NCBI GenBank assembly: GCA_937899295.1
Contig: CALBPO010000219.1
Location: 1-5,962, forward strand
Direction: 5' to 3'
Source: an uncultured Opitutia bacterium
GTDB taxonomy: Bacteria > Verrucomicrobiota > Verrucomicrobiia > Opitutales > Coraliomargaritaceae
Length of the DNA: 5,962 nt
In this document: positions 1 through 5,342 of the stretch, piece by piece
Layout: every line of letters starts with the position of its first letter
Numbering within the stretch: position 1 is the first letter of the stretch
The notes under the pieces: generated by a model
Database searches by the model: none
What the model saw: only the letters and a program-made list of their open reading frames with translations
What the model was told of the DNA's origin: nothing
Made by a program: the position numbers and the translations under genes

Positions 1-18
1 AGCTAATAAATTGACCGC

Positions 19-522
19 TTACGAATTAGGTTCTAATTCATCCAGGGCAGCGAGTATGTCCGTTGCCTGTTTTGAGGTGGCTGCCATGAGGTCTCGCCAG
101 ACGAGGATCCCGTCTCTGAATAGGTAGGCTTGGCGGCTCCAACGGCTTTTGCTGAAAGCATCTGCAATCTTGCCATCAGTATCGGCGAGTAGGGTAAAGG
201 GGAGCGTATACTTATCTCTAAATTGAGCCTGTGTTTTGACGGTATCTGAGGAGACGCCAAAGATCCTTAAGTCGCGCGATTGGAGTTCATCCCAGCCATC
301 GCGTAGGCTGCAAGCTTGCTTGACGCAGCCTGGCGTCATGGCTTTCGGGTAAAAGAAAACTAGCGTGGTGCCGGTCGAAAGTGTTTCGCCTAGATTGAGG
401 GTAGTGCCTTGGTCAGTGAACACTTTAAGTTTTGGGGCAGGGCTACCCAATTCGAGTGAATTGGCCAGTAAGAGGGATGTAATGAATGAGAAGATCATAA
501 CTAATGCGAATAGCTTTTTCAT
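19..522 (-). CDS. Exported thioredoxin-dependent peroxiredoxin (PrxQ/BCP type)
   Basis: Predicted thiol peroxidase of 167 aa that reduces hydrogen peroxide and organic hydroperoxides using a thioredoxin-like donor. A hydrophobic signal peptide fills residues 1-20 (MKKLF start, small residues near LLLA-NS), so it should act outside the cytoplasm. The AhpC/TSA domain covers about 24-160. The peroxidatic motif P59-x3-T63-x2-C66 is intact, and C71 lies five residues on, the C-x4-C arrangement of PrxQ/BCP proteins with the resolving cysteine in helix 2. R126 or R130 is the likely second active-site arginine. Without the signal peptide the length fits BCP (about 150 aa). The ATG at 520-522 is the only sensible start, since it begins the signal peptide; an AGGAGG at 537-542 (minus strand) sits 14 bases upstream, longer than usual. 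It is divergent from the LysM lipoprotein gene. The family call is firm; periplasmic location is inferred. Confidence 0.93.
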   Translation of the reverse strand: MKKLFALVMIFSFITSLLLANSLELGSPAPKLKVFTDQGTTLNLGETLSTGTTLVFFYPKAMTPGCVKQACSLRDGWDELQSRDLRIFGVSSDTVKTQAQFRDKYTLPFTLLADTDGKIADAFSKSRWSRQAYLFRDGILVWRDLMAATSKQATDILAALDELEPNS

Positions 523-536
523 ATGTATAAGATCGC

Positions 537-542
537 CCTCCT
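537..542 (-). promoter_or_regulatory. Shine-Dalgarno sequence of the peroxiredoxin gene
   Basis: AGGAGG on the minus strand, a full anti-16S match and the strongest of its kind in the window. Its distance to the ATG (14 bases) is greater than the usual 5-9, so its contribution to initiation is uncertain. No alternative start codon lies closer to it. Confidence 0.5.
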
Positions 543-556
543 GGTGTTGGGCTTAC

Positions 557-562
557 AGTATA
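557..562 (-). promoter_or_regulatory. Candidate -10 element for the peroxiredoxin gene
   Basis: TATACT on the minus strand, 5 of 6 matches to the sigma-70 -10 consensus. Transcription would begin near 550, giving a leader of about 28 bases that includes the AGGAGG. No convincing -35 hexamer lies 16-18 bases upstream, so this is a suggestion only. Confidence 0.25.
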
Positions 563-600
563 CTTTTTTGACTAACTAGAAAGTGGCAGTATCTTTAAGG

Positions 601-629
601 CGGACAAGTTTTTGGGTCTTGTGCATAAT
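601..629 (+). promoter_or_regulatory. Candidate sigma-70 promoter for the LysM lipoprotein gene
   Basis: CGGACA (601-606, 4/6 to TTGACA) is followed after exactly 17 bases by CATAAT (624-629, 5/6 to TATAAT), with TG immediately before the -10. Transcription would start near 636 and give a leader of about 95 bases that contains the palindrome at 696-710. This is pattern matching only; a TTGACG at 693-698 has no -10 partner at workable spacing. Confidence 0.3.
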
Positions 630-695
630 AATATTGGCGAATGAGTTCCTAGGCAAAATTAAGAGCACCGTTATTGCTCGAATCGAATAGCGTTG

Positions 696-710
696 ACGCA
701 TTTAATGCGT
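696..710. promoter_or_regulatory. Perfect 15-bp palindrome, candidate operator
   Basis: ACGCATT-T-AATGCGT: two perfect 7-base inverted arms around one central base, ending 20 bases before the ATG of the LysM lipoprotein gene. The single-base centre makes it a poor RNA hairpin (only five pairs remain with a 5-base loop), so a binding site for a dimeric DNA-binding protein is the more natural reading. No regulator gene is visible in the window. Confidence 0.35.
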
Positions 711-730
711 ATTAAACACACTATAGTTGA

Positions 731-1507
731 ATGCTCCGCGAACCCTTCCATTTATCCATCCTACTCGTAAGTCTTATCGCCTTGGTCGGCTGTGCGCCAA
801 GTGGGGTAGAGGTCGTTAGTGAAACAGACGAGAAACAATACCAGTTGGGGCAAGACTTCAAGAGTCAAGGGCGGATGGAGGAGGCACTTGGTGCTTTTGA
901 GCGAGTGATCGATGCGCGCAGGGATGCTCCAGAGTCACACTTAGAAGCGGGCTATATATATTTACGCACGCTTAAAGATCCGATCAATGCGATCTACCAT
1001 TTCAACCGCTACCTTAGACTTCAGCCGCATTCTTCACAAGCGACGCAGGTAGGTCAACTGATCGAGACGGCGCAAAAGGAGTTTGCCCGCCAGTTACCAG
1101 CGCAACCTTATGAGGGTAGCCTGGATCGGATCGACCTGATGGATCTGGTTCAAACTTTGAAGCAAGAAAATGAGGGTCTGAAGCGTGAGCTGATAGCCGC
1201 GACCTCACGAGTCCAGCAACTTGAAAACGTCCTCGGGCAAGCTCGCCGATCGACTCAAGCACAAGTCTATAACCAGAATGGGCAAGCTGCGCAGGTCCGC
1301 CCGTCGACACCATTGTCTCCACAATCCGCACCGACTCCGAGTGACGCGCCGCGAACTTATACAATAAGGTCAGGTGATACACTGAGCGCGATCAGTAATC
1401 GATTCTACGGCACGTCCTCGCGCTGGATCGATATTTATCAGGCTAATCGTGATCGACTATCGAGCGAGAGCGCAATACGTGTCGGGCAGGAAATTCGCAT
1501 TCCGTAA
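731..1507 (+). CDS. Lipoprotein with TPR-like region, coiled coil and C-terminal LysM domain
   Basis: 258-aa envelope lipoprotein, probably peptidoglycan-associated. Residues 1-20 are a lipoprotein signal peptide ending in lipobox L-V-G-C, with C21 the predicted acylated residue. About 35-100 reads as tandem helices of the tetratricopeptide type (YQLGQDFKSQGRMEEALGAF, then SHLEAGYIYLRTLKDPINAI). About 133-172 is a charged heptad-like helix suited to a coiled coil, followed by a Gln/Pro/Ser-rich linker (173-206). A single LysM domain occupies 208-257 (YTIRSGDTLSAISNRFYG, with the ending VGQEIRIP); LysM binds N-acetylglucosamine-containing glycans such as peptidoglycan. The order suggests a protein anchored in a membrane that reaches to the wall and scaffolds partners through its helical part. 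The ATG at 731 directly precedes the signal peptide; no Shine-Dalgarno is seen. It has no close operon partner. The specific role is unknown. Confidence 0.88.
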   Translation: MLREPFHLSILLVSLIALVGCAPSGVEVVSETDEKQYQLGQDFKSQGRMEEALGAFERVIDARRDAPESHLEAGYIYLRTLKDPINAIYHFNRYLRLQPHSSQATQVGQLIETAQKEFARQLPAQPYEGSLDRIDLMDLVQTLKQENEGLKRELIAATSRVQQLENVLGQARRSTQAQVYNQNGQAAQVRPSTPLSPQSAPTPSDAPRTYTIRSGDTLSAISNRFYGTSSRWIDIYQANRDRLSSESAIRVGQEIRIP

Positions 1508-1634
1508 ATGGAAAGCACTTCGTCTGGACACTGCCATTCAAGTAAGCAGCCCTCTTATTCGTATTTACCTCACTCCGTAGGCGTGCGTGAACTTCGTTTG
1601 ACCTAGCCCCAAGCCCGCTTAGCTTCTCTCAACT
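1508..1634. other. Intergenic spacer before the cysteine desulfurase gene
   Basis: 127 bases between the LysM lipoprotein and the cysteine desulfurase. There is a good -35 match, TTGACC at 1598-1603, but no recognisable -10 at the right distance, and no Shine-Dalgarno before 1635. No strong stem followed by a T-run was found, so whether transcription ends and restarts here cannot be decided from sequence. Confidence 0.4.
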
Positions 1635-2783
1635 ATGGAACTGCGTTATTTTGATCACAATGCAACGACGCCACTATGCGAAGCGGCTAAAGCGGCGTGG
1701 ATCTCGGCCTCGGAAGTGCATTGGCTCAATCCATCAAGCCCCTATCGTAGCGCCGCTGCAGTCAAAGTGCGTTATGAAGCGGCGCGCAAGTCGCTAGCAC
1801 GGCACTTTGGTGTCTCTCCGGAACGGGTGATCTTTACCGCCGGTGCGACTGAATCAAACAACGCCGTGATCCGGTATTGGGCGCGTTCTTTATCGAGCGA
1901 TGCTTGCGTTGGGATCAATCCAACGGAGCATCCTAGTGTCACTGAAGCAGCCAATGGGCTACTCGGCTCGCGTGTGGTTTGGTTGCCGCTTTCCAAGGGT
2001 GGGGTTGTTGATATGGATTCGTTGCGTGGTCGCATCGAGTCGGGCACATTGGCAGCAGTCTCTGTGATGGCAGCTAATAACGAGACGGGAGTCATCCAAC
2101 CCTGGCAGGCCATTGCAGATCTCTGCGCAGAGGCACAAATCCCTTACCATTGCGACGCGGCACAATGGGTCGGTAAGCTTCCAGTTGAAGGTTTGAGTGC
2201 CTGTACCTACGTCACAGCCTGCGCCCATAAATTTGGAGGTCCAAAAGGTGTTGGATTCATGCTTTTACCAGAGGGCGTAGCTGATTTTCGTTTATTGGAT
2301 GGAGGAGAGCAAGAGGCGGCGCACCGTGCGGGCACCGAAGATGTAGCTGGTGTATTCGCGATGAGCGCCGCACTGGAGAATTCGAGGCCGGGCAAGGCCG
2401 AGGCGCGCGACGTATTTATCGAACAGATTGTTCAGGCAATTCCAGGGGCTGCATTGATCGGAGCAGGCACAGACCGCCTATGGAATACTGTATCGATGAG
2501 TATGCCGCGCCACCAAAGTGTGCGCTGGATACGGGCTTTAGAAAAGGCGGGCTTCCTTCTTTCGTCTGGTTCCGCGTGTTCAACAGGAAAGACAAGCGTT
2601 TCAGAAGTGTTACTGGCTATGGGGATCGATGCCGCAATCGCCGGCCGAGTCTTACGAATTAGTGCAGGCTTAGAAACGACTACCGAGGATTGGCAGGCGC
2701 TGGCGGATGCGCTCTTGGTCACTTACAAATTGCTCAACGAAGAAGCCGACTCAATGAAAAGTCAGGTGGTCTCGATTGACTGA
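1635..2783 (+). CDS. Cysteine desulfurase, NifS/IscS class (class V aminotransferase fold)
   Basis: PLP enzyme of 382 aa that converts L-cysteine to alanine and leaves a persulfide for Fe-S cluster or thio-cofactor synthesis; cytoplasmic. Landmarks in order: FDHNATTP (6-13), NPSS (32-35), GATESNN (70-76), H99 in TEHPSV (stacks on PLP), NNETG (148-152), D174 and Q177 in CDAAQ, AHKFGGPKGVGF with PLP lysine K199 (H198 beside it), R-x-GT with T234, the catalytic loop SSGSACSTG with C315, and LRISAG (340-345). All catalytic residues are present. Oddities: the usual histidine of NPSSxH is Y37, and the GGGQERGLRSGT-like region reads GGEQEAAHRAGT, so it is a divergent member. The start is fixed by FDHNATTP at residue 6. 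recF follows after 18 bases. No scaffold (IscU/SufU) or IscR lies nearby, so the sulfur acceptor is unknown; hence no gene symbol. Confidence 0.93.
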   Translation: MELRYFDHNATTPLCEAAKAAWISASEVHWLNPSSPYRSAAAVKVRYEAARKSLARHFGVSPERVIFTAGATESNNAVIRYWARSLSSDACVGINPTEHPSVTEAANGLLGSRVVWLPLSKGGVVDMDSLRGRIESGTLAAVSVMAANNETGVIQPWQAIADLCAEAQIPYHCDAAQWVGKLPVEGLSACTYVTACAHKFGGPKGVGFMLLPEGVADFRLLDGGEQEAAHRAGTEDVAGVFAMSAALENSRPGKAEARDVFIEQIVQAIPGAALIGAGTDRLWNTVSMSMPRHQSVRWIRALEKAGFLLSSGSACSTGKTSVSEVLLAMGIDAAIAGRVLRISAGLETTTEDWQALADALLVTYKLLNEEADSMKSQVVSID

Positions 2784-2801
2784 TCGAAGATTTACAAAAG
2801 G

Positions 2802-3866
2802 ATGCGCTTTTTAAATTTACGCCTGCAGAATTTTCGTAATATCGAGTTTGCGGAATTGCCTCTTGGAAATGCACGTAACTTCCTCTTGGGTGCCAACGGG
2901 CAGGGGAAGTCTAATTTGTTGGAAGCACTCGGGCTGGCGACTGCACTTCGGTCTTTTCGCACGCAAACGCTGGCCGCACTCCCCCGCAAAGGGGTGAAGG
3001 AATACAAGTTAGCTTACGAGCTCGAGCATGACTCACAAGGATCGACCGCTCTGGAGATCCACTCTCACCCCGGCGGCCGGAGTGTCTTGGTTGATGGTGA
3101 GAAGGTGACGCGCTTGGTCGATTTTATTGGCCGCTTCCCTTCGGTGACGCTTTGTTCGAGTGACTTAATGCTACTTCGTGGCAGTCCTAGCGAGCGTCGG
3201 CGTTTTATGGATTTGACGCTTTCGGTGGTTAATCGTGATTACTACACCGCCTTGCGCGATTTCCACCGTGGGATCGCCGAGCGAAACCGCCTTTTAAAAA
3301 ACAGTGGCAGCGCAGCCGAGCTCTCGGCCTTTGAAGCGGAGATCGCACCGCACGCCAGCCAGATAGCTAACTACCGCGAGGCGGGCATGAGGACCTTGAG
3401 CGAGGTTTTATGCCGCACTTATGATCGTATCGCTGAGGCGGACGAGGGTCCGGAACTGAGCTTTCGCCCTAATGTGGATTGTCATGGTAAGGAAGCTTAC
3501 TGCCGCCTTATGTATGAGAGTCGCAAGCGTGATCAAATAATCGGCGCCACCCAGCGTGGACCTCACCGCGACGATTTCAATTTCTCGCTCCAAGTCGGTA
3601 GCGCTCGCGAGTATGCCTCGGACGGACAACAGCGAGGTCTCTGTGTGGCTCTGCGAATTGCACAAGCCAGTTTTTACCGACAACAGCTCGGCCTCGTGCC
3701 TGTGTTGCTGGCGGACGATGTGCTCGGCGAGCTCGATCCGATTCGCCGTCAAGGTTTTTGGCGCGCCTGCCCCGAGGATCTTCAGGTTGTGGCCACGGGG
3801 ACAGAGTTGCCAGCAGAGCCGGAGAAGTGGTCGGTTTGCGAAGTGCTGAATGGCCAGATTGGATAA
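2802..3866 (+). CDS. recF: DNA replication and repair protein RecF
   Basis: SMC-like ATPase of 354 aa (E. coli RecF is 357) that acts with RecO and RecR to load RecA at single-stranded gaps and stalled forks. The N-terminus MRFLNLRLQNFRNI is the standard RecF opening. Walker A is GANGQGKS (30-37, K36). The family segment SSDLMLLRGSPSERRRFMD (119-137) and TQRGPHRDDF (250-259) follow. The ABC-type signature SDGQQR spans 273-278 and Walker B with D-loop is VLLADDVLGELD (301-312). Nothing is missing or broken. The ATG at 2802 is set by the conserved N-terminus; AAAAGG directly abuts it, too close to be a normal Shine-Dalgarno. The gene lies 18 bases after the cysteine desulfurase, likely in one transcript, rather than with dnaA, dnaN and gyrB as in many bacteria. 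It converges on the Nudix gene. Confidence 0.96.
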   Translation: MRFLNLRLQNFRNIEFAELPLGNARNFLLGANGQGKSNLLEALGLATALRSFRTQTLAALPRKGVKEYKLAYELEHDSQGSTALEIHSHPGGRSVLVDGEKVTRLVDFIGRFPSVTLCSSDLMLLRGSPSERRRFMDLTLSVVNRDYYTALRDFHRGIAERNRLLKNSGSAAELSAFEAEIAPHASQIANYREAGMRTLSEVLCRTYDRIAEADEGPELSFRPNVDCHGKEAYCRLMYESRKRDQIIGATQRGPHRDDFNFSLQVGSAREYASDGQQRGLCVALRIAQASFYRQQLGLVPVLLADDVLGELDPIRRQGFWRACPEDLQVVATGTELPAEPEKWSVCEVLNGQIG

Positions 3867-3867
3867 G

Positions 3868-3953
3868 CGATACAGTGCGCAGCTATAGCTTAAAATCCGT
3901 GTAGCCTCGAAACTCTTTTTCGGGGAGTTGCGACTTCTTAATGGGCTGTATCG
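3868..3953. repeat. Nested inverted repeats between convergent genes
   Basis: The spacer between recF and the Nudix gene is bracketed by a perfect 8-base inverted repeat: CGATACAG (3868-3875) and CTGTATCG (3946-3953). Inside are a perfect 10-base palindrome AGCTATAGCT (3881-3890) and a separate hairpin at 3907-3933. Pairing of the outer arms would fold the inner elements into one branched structure of about 86 bases, readable from either strand. Confidence 0.4.
3907..3933. terminator. Candidate bidirectional transcription terminator hairpin
   Basis: TCG-A-AACTC (3907-3915) pairs with GAGTT-G-CGA (3925-3933): eight pairs, one A-G mismatch, nine-base loop. It lies between the 3' ends of recF and the convergent Nudix gene, where a shared terminator would be expected. 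Neither strand has a clean T-run right after the stem, so a classical intrinsic terminator is not shown. Confidence 0.3.
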
Positions 3954-3966
3954 AAGCCGCAGTAGC

Positions 3967-4464
3967 TTAGATCTTCAGCTCCTCAGTGATCGCTAGTTGC
4001 CCTAATGGATCGCAGTTAGCTCGTAATCCAATGAATCCCTCTTTGTACTGGTCGTAGTATGGCCAGAGGAGCGTACGGTCTGTCTCGGGGATTGCCAGTT
4101 GGTCGATTGCGGCCCGCTCGAAAAATTTAAAATACCCCTCATTGATCGCATCAGGCAATTCATTGATCAACTTTTTGCACTCAAATAAAAACATCAACCA
4201 GTGGCCCGCGCCCTCGTAGTTCTTCTCTGAGATGTAGCCAAAGCAATGAAGGTCACCATCGTCAAGCTCGAGCCCAATTTCTTCCTCAGTCTCGCGGCGG
4301 GCGCACTCGTAGGGAGATTCGCCAGCAGGCATGTCAAGTTTGCCACCGATCGGGCTCCAGCAGCCGCGATTGGGTGCTTTCTTGCGTTTGATTAGTAGCT
4401 GTTGCCCTTGCGCATTGTGTGTAAAAATGAGCGCACTAATCTTGAATGGGAGCTTTGTATCCAC
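3967..4464 (-). CDS. Nudix hydrolase
   Basis: 165-aa Nudix protein, expected to hydrolyse a nucleoside diphosphate linked to another moiety using Mg or Mn. The N-terminal strand region (FKISALIFTHNAQGQQLLIK) is typical of the fold. The Nudix box runs from G41 to L65: E49, then R57-E58-T59-E60-E61-E62-I63-G64-L65, so the metal-binding REUXEEXGU core is complete. The first half has seven rather than five residues between the glycine (G41) and E49 (KLDMPAG), a two-residue insertion relative to the consensus Gx5E. The substrate cannot be read from sequence; WSPIGGK and the later HWLMFLFE may belong to substrate recognition. The start is GTG at 4462-4464: no in-frame ATG, GTG or TTG lies between it and the upstream stop, and the next Met is residue 45. 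No clear Shine-Dalgarno is present. The gene is alone on its strand, convergent with recF and divergent from the pilus-like genes. Confidence 0.9.
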   Translation of the reverse strand: MDTKLPFKISALIFTHNAQGQQLLIKRKKAPNRGCWSPIGGKLDMPAGESPYECARRETEEEIGLELDDGDLHCFGYISEKNYEGAGHWLMFLFECKKLINELPDAINEGYFKFFERAAIDQLAIPETDRTLLWPYYDQYKEGFIGLRANCDPLGQLAITEELKI

Positions 4465-4615
4465 ATTATTGAAGCTCGTTGAAAAGATAATTTCTGCAAG
4501 CGAATTTCTTCGATATTACTAGGAGCAAGAGAGCTACTCTGCGGTAGAGGATTTTGTAAATCTACCAAATGACTTGAACGTAGCTTGGGCGGGGCGTTAA
4601 AGCTGAATTTCTCAC

Positions 4616-4641
4616 AAAAAGAGGTTGCTTTGCGCTCAACC
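4616..4641 (-). terminator. Weak terminator-like hairpin reading toward the Nudix gene
   Basis: On the minus strand a five-pair stem GGTTG/CAACC with a nine-base loop is followed by TCTTTTT. The arrangement resembles an intrinsic terminator, but the stem is short. It lies upstream of the Nudix start, so it could block leftward read-through or attenuate the Nudix transcript; it may equally be chance. Confidence 0.2.
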
Positions 4642-4657
4642 GGCAGATACCAATTTA

Positions 4658-4683
4658 GGCTTCTATCTTTTTAGATAGAGGTT
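4658..4683 (+). promoter_or_regulatory. Leader hairpin covering the only Shine-Dalgarno-like sequence
   Basis: CTATCT (4663-4668) and AGATAG (4673-4678) pair perfectly across a TTTT loop. The stem extends outward to 4658/4683 through U-A, C-G and three G-U pairs, about 11 pairs in all. The right arm contains AGAGG (4677-4681), the only purine-rich ribosome-binding candidate before the pilus-like gene: 6 bases before a TTG (4688) and 21 before the ATG (4703). Folding would hide it. Confidence 0.35.
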
Positions 4684-4702
4684 CAGTTTGCTCCCCATTA
4701 AC

Positions 4703-5290
4703 ATGAAGAAATACTTTGTCTCCATACTTATATTTGTGTCTGCATTTCTAATATTGCCTGCGCAAGAGGATATTCGCGTCGATCGTATCGACTTTAACTC
4801 GCTGCGCGATGATTGGATCCAGATGGAAATTGAGCTTTCTTGTGAGGGTAATTCCGCAGAGGAAGCACGCGACAAGGACTACGTTGAAAAGATTAAAGTT
4901 AAGGCCTACTTGGGATACACGCGTGACGCCTCGGCGCGCTCTTTCGACTACTACACGAGTGAAATCGAAATCCTAATCATGGAAAAAGGAGATGATAACA
5001 ACGTTTACTTTTACCTTCCGGGTCTAATCGTCGAGCGCGACCAGCTAAAAACAGACCCTGACTTTTATTACGTAGAAGTATCGGTAAATGGTGACGCACA
5101 GAAGCCGCAAAAAGCAGCCATGAGTAGCAACATTCCGAATCTGGACATTCTTAATTCTTTTATTTCCAAAGCGGAGTCAGAGGGTATGGATAACGAGCAT
5201 GTGCTTATGCCTTATTACCTCGTCTCTGGAATTGATCTTGGGCGTGTTAGTCAATTGCCTGCTGTTCTTCGTCGAGATGTGCGCAATTAA
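4703..5290 (+). CDS. Exported pilus-like protein, probable Amuc_1102 family
   Basis: 195 aa from the ATG at 4703. Residues 1-20 form a clear signal peptide (MKKYFVSILIFVSAFLILPA, cleavage near A20). The mature part is beta-rich in appearance (DWIQMEIELSC, YVEKIKVKAYLGYT, VYFYLPGLI, FYYVEVSVNG), which would fit an immunoglobulin-like sandwich. C47 is the only cysteine, so there is no disulfide. There are no further membrane segments. I assign it to the Amuc_1102 family mainly because it is a secreted protein of that size directly before a PilM-like gene, as in the Akkermansia Amuc_1098-1102 pilus-like locus; no catalytic motif supports a biochemical role. An in-frame TTG at 4688 would add five residues (MLPIN) and has AGAGG six bases upstream; I prefer the ATG because it gives the standard signal-peptide start, but the TTG cannot be excluded. 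The next gene begins 52 bases on. Confidence 0.78.
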   Translation: MKKYFVSILIFVSAFLILPAQEDIRVDRIDFNSLRDDWIQMEIELSCEGNSAEEARDKDYVEKIKVKAYLGYTRDASARSFDYYTSEIEILIMEKGDDNNVYFYLPGLIVERDQLKTDPDFYYVEVSVNGDAQKPQKAAMSSNIPNLDILNSFISKAESEGMDNEHVLMPYYLVSGIDLGRVSQLPAVLRRDVRN

Positions 5291-5342
5291 TCGCAAATCC
5301 ACATGCTACTAAACTGATTCGCTACCTTTCGAAAATTATTAC

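Larger units (their letters stand above)
4465..4702. other. Divergent intergenic region with several hairpins
   Basis: 238 bases between the Nudix gene and the pilus-like genes should contain both promoters. No strong sigma-70 pair was found: TTGAAC (4574-4579) with TTAAAG (4597-4602) has 17-base spacing but a poor -10. Three potential hairpins lie in a row: 4543-4566 (GGTAGA/TCTACC with TTT/AAA inside and a three-base bulge), 4623-4641 (GGTTG/CAACC) and 4658-4683. No open frame with coding character was recognised. Confidence 0.4.

Noticed and set aside
1..18. Possible terminator after the peroxiredoxin gene
   Set aside because: Only 18 bases are available and they show no stem or T-run pattern.
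693..727. TTGACG (693-698) and TATAGT (722-727) as a promoter for the lipoprotein gene
   Set aside because: The spacer is 23 bases, too long, and transcription would start after the ATG at 731.
1014..1382. Long antisense frame inside the LysM lipoprotein gene
   Set aside because: Lies opposite a gene with clear domains, has no family signature, and is one of many such shadow frames opposite real genes here.
1508..1606. Small 32-codon frame starting with the ATG directly after the LysM lipoprotein stop codon
   Set aside because: No ribosome-binding site of its own, Ser/His-rich composition with no recognisable motif, and short enough to arise by chance in the spacer.
1598..1626. TTGACC as the -35 of a cysteine desulfurase promoter
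   Set aside because: No -10-like hexamer at 16-18 bases; kept only as a remark in the spacer entry.
2432..2722. Antisense frame opposite the cysteine desulfurase catalytic region
   Set aside because: Fully covered by a conserved enzyme on the other strand; no motif or start signal.
4529..4600. tRNA-like run (D-arm-like and anticodon-arm-like segments around 4533-4566)
   Set aside because: No acceptor stem, no GGTTCGAATCC-like T-arm and no CCA-proximal pairing; it is better described as local hairpins.
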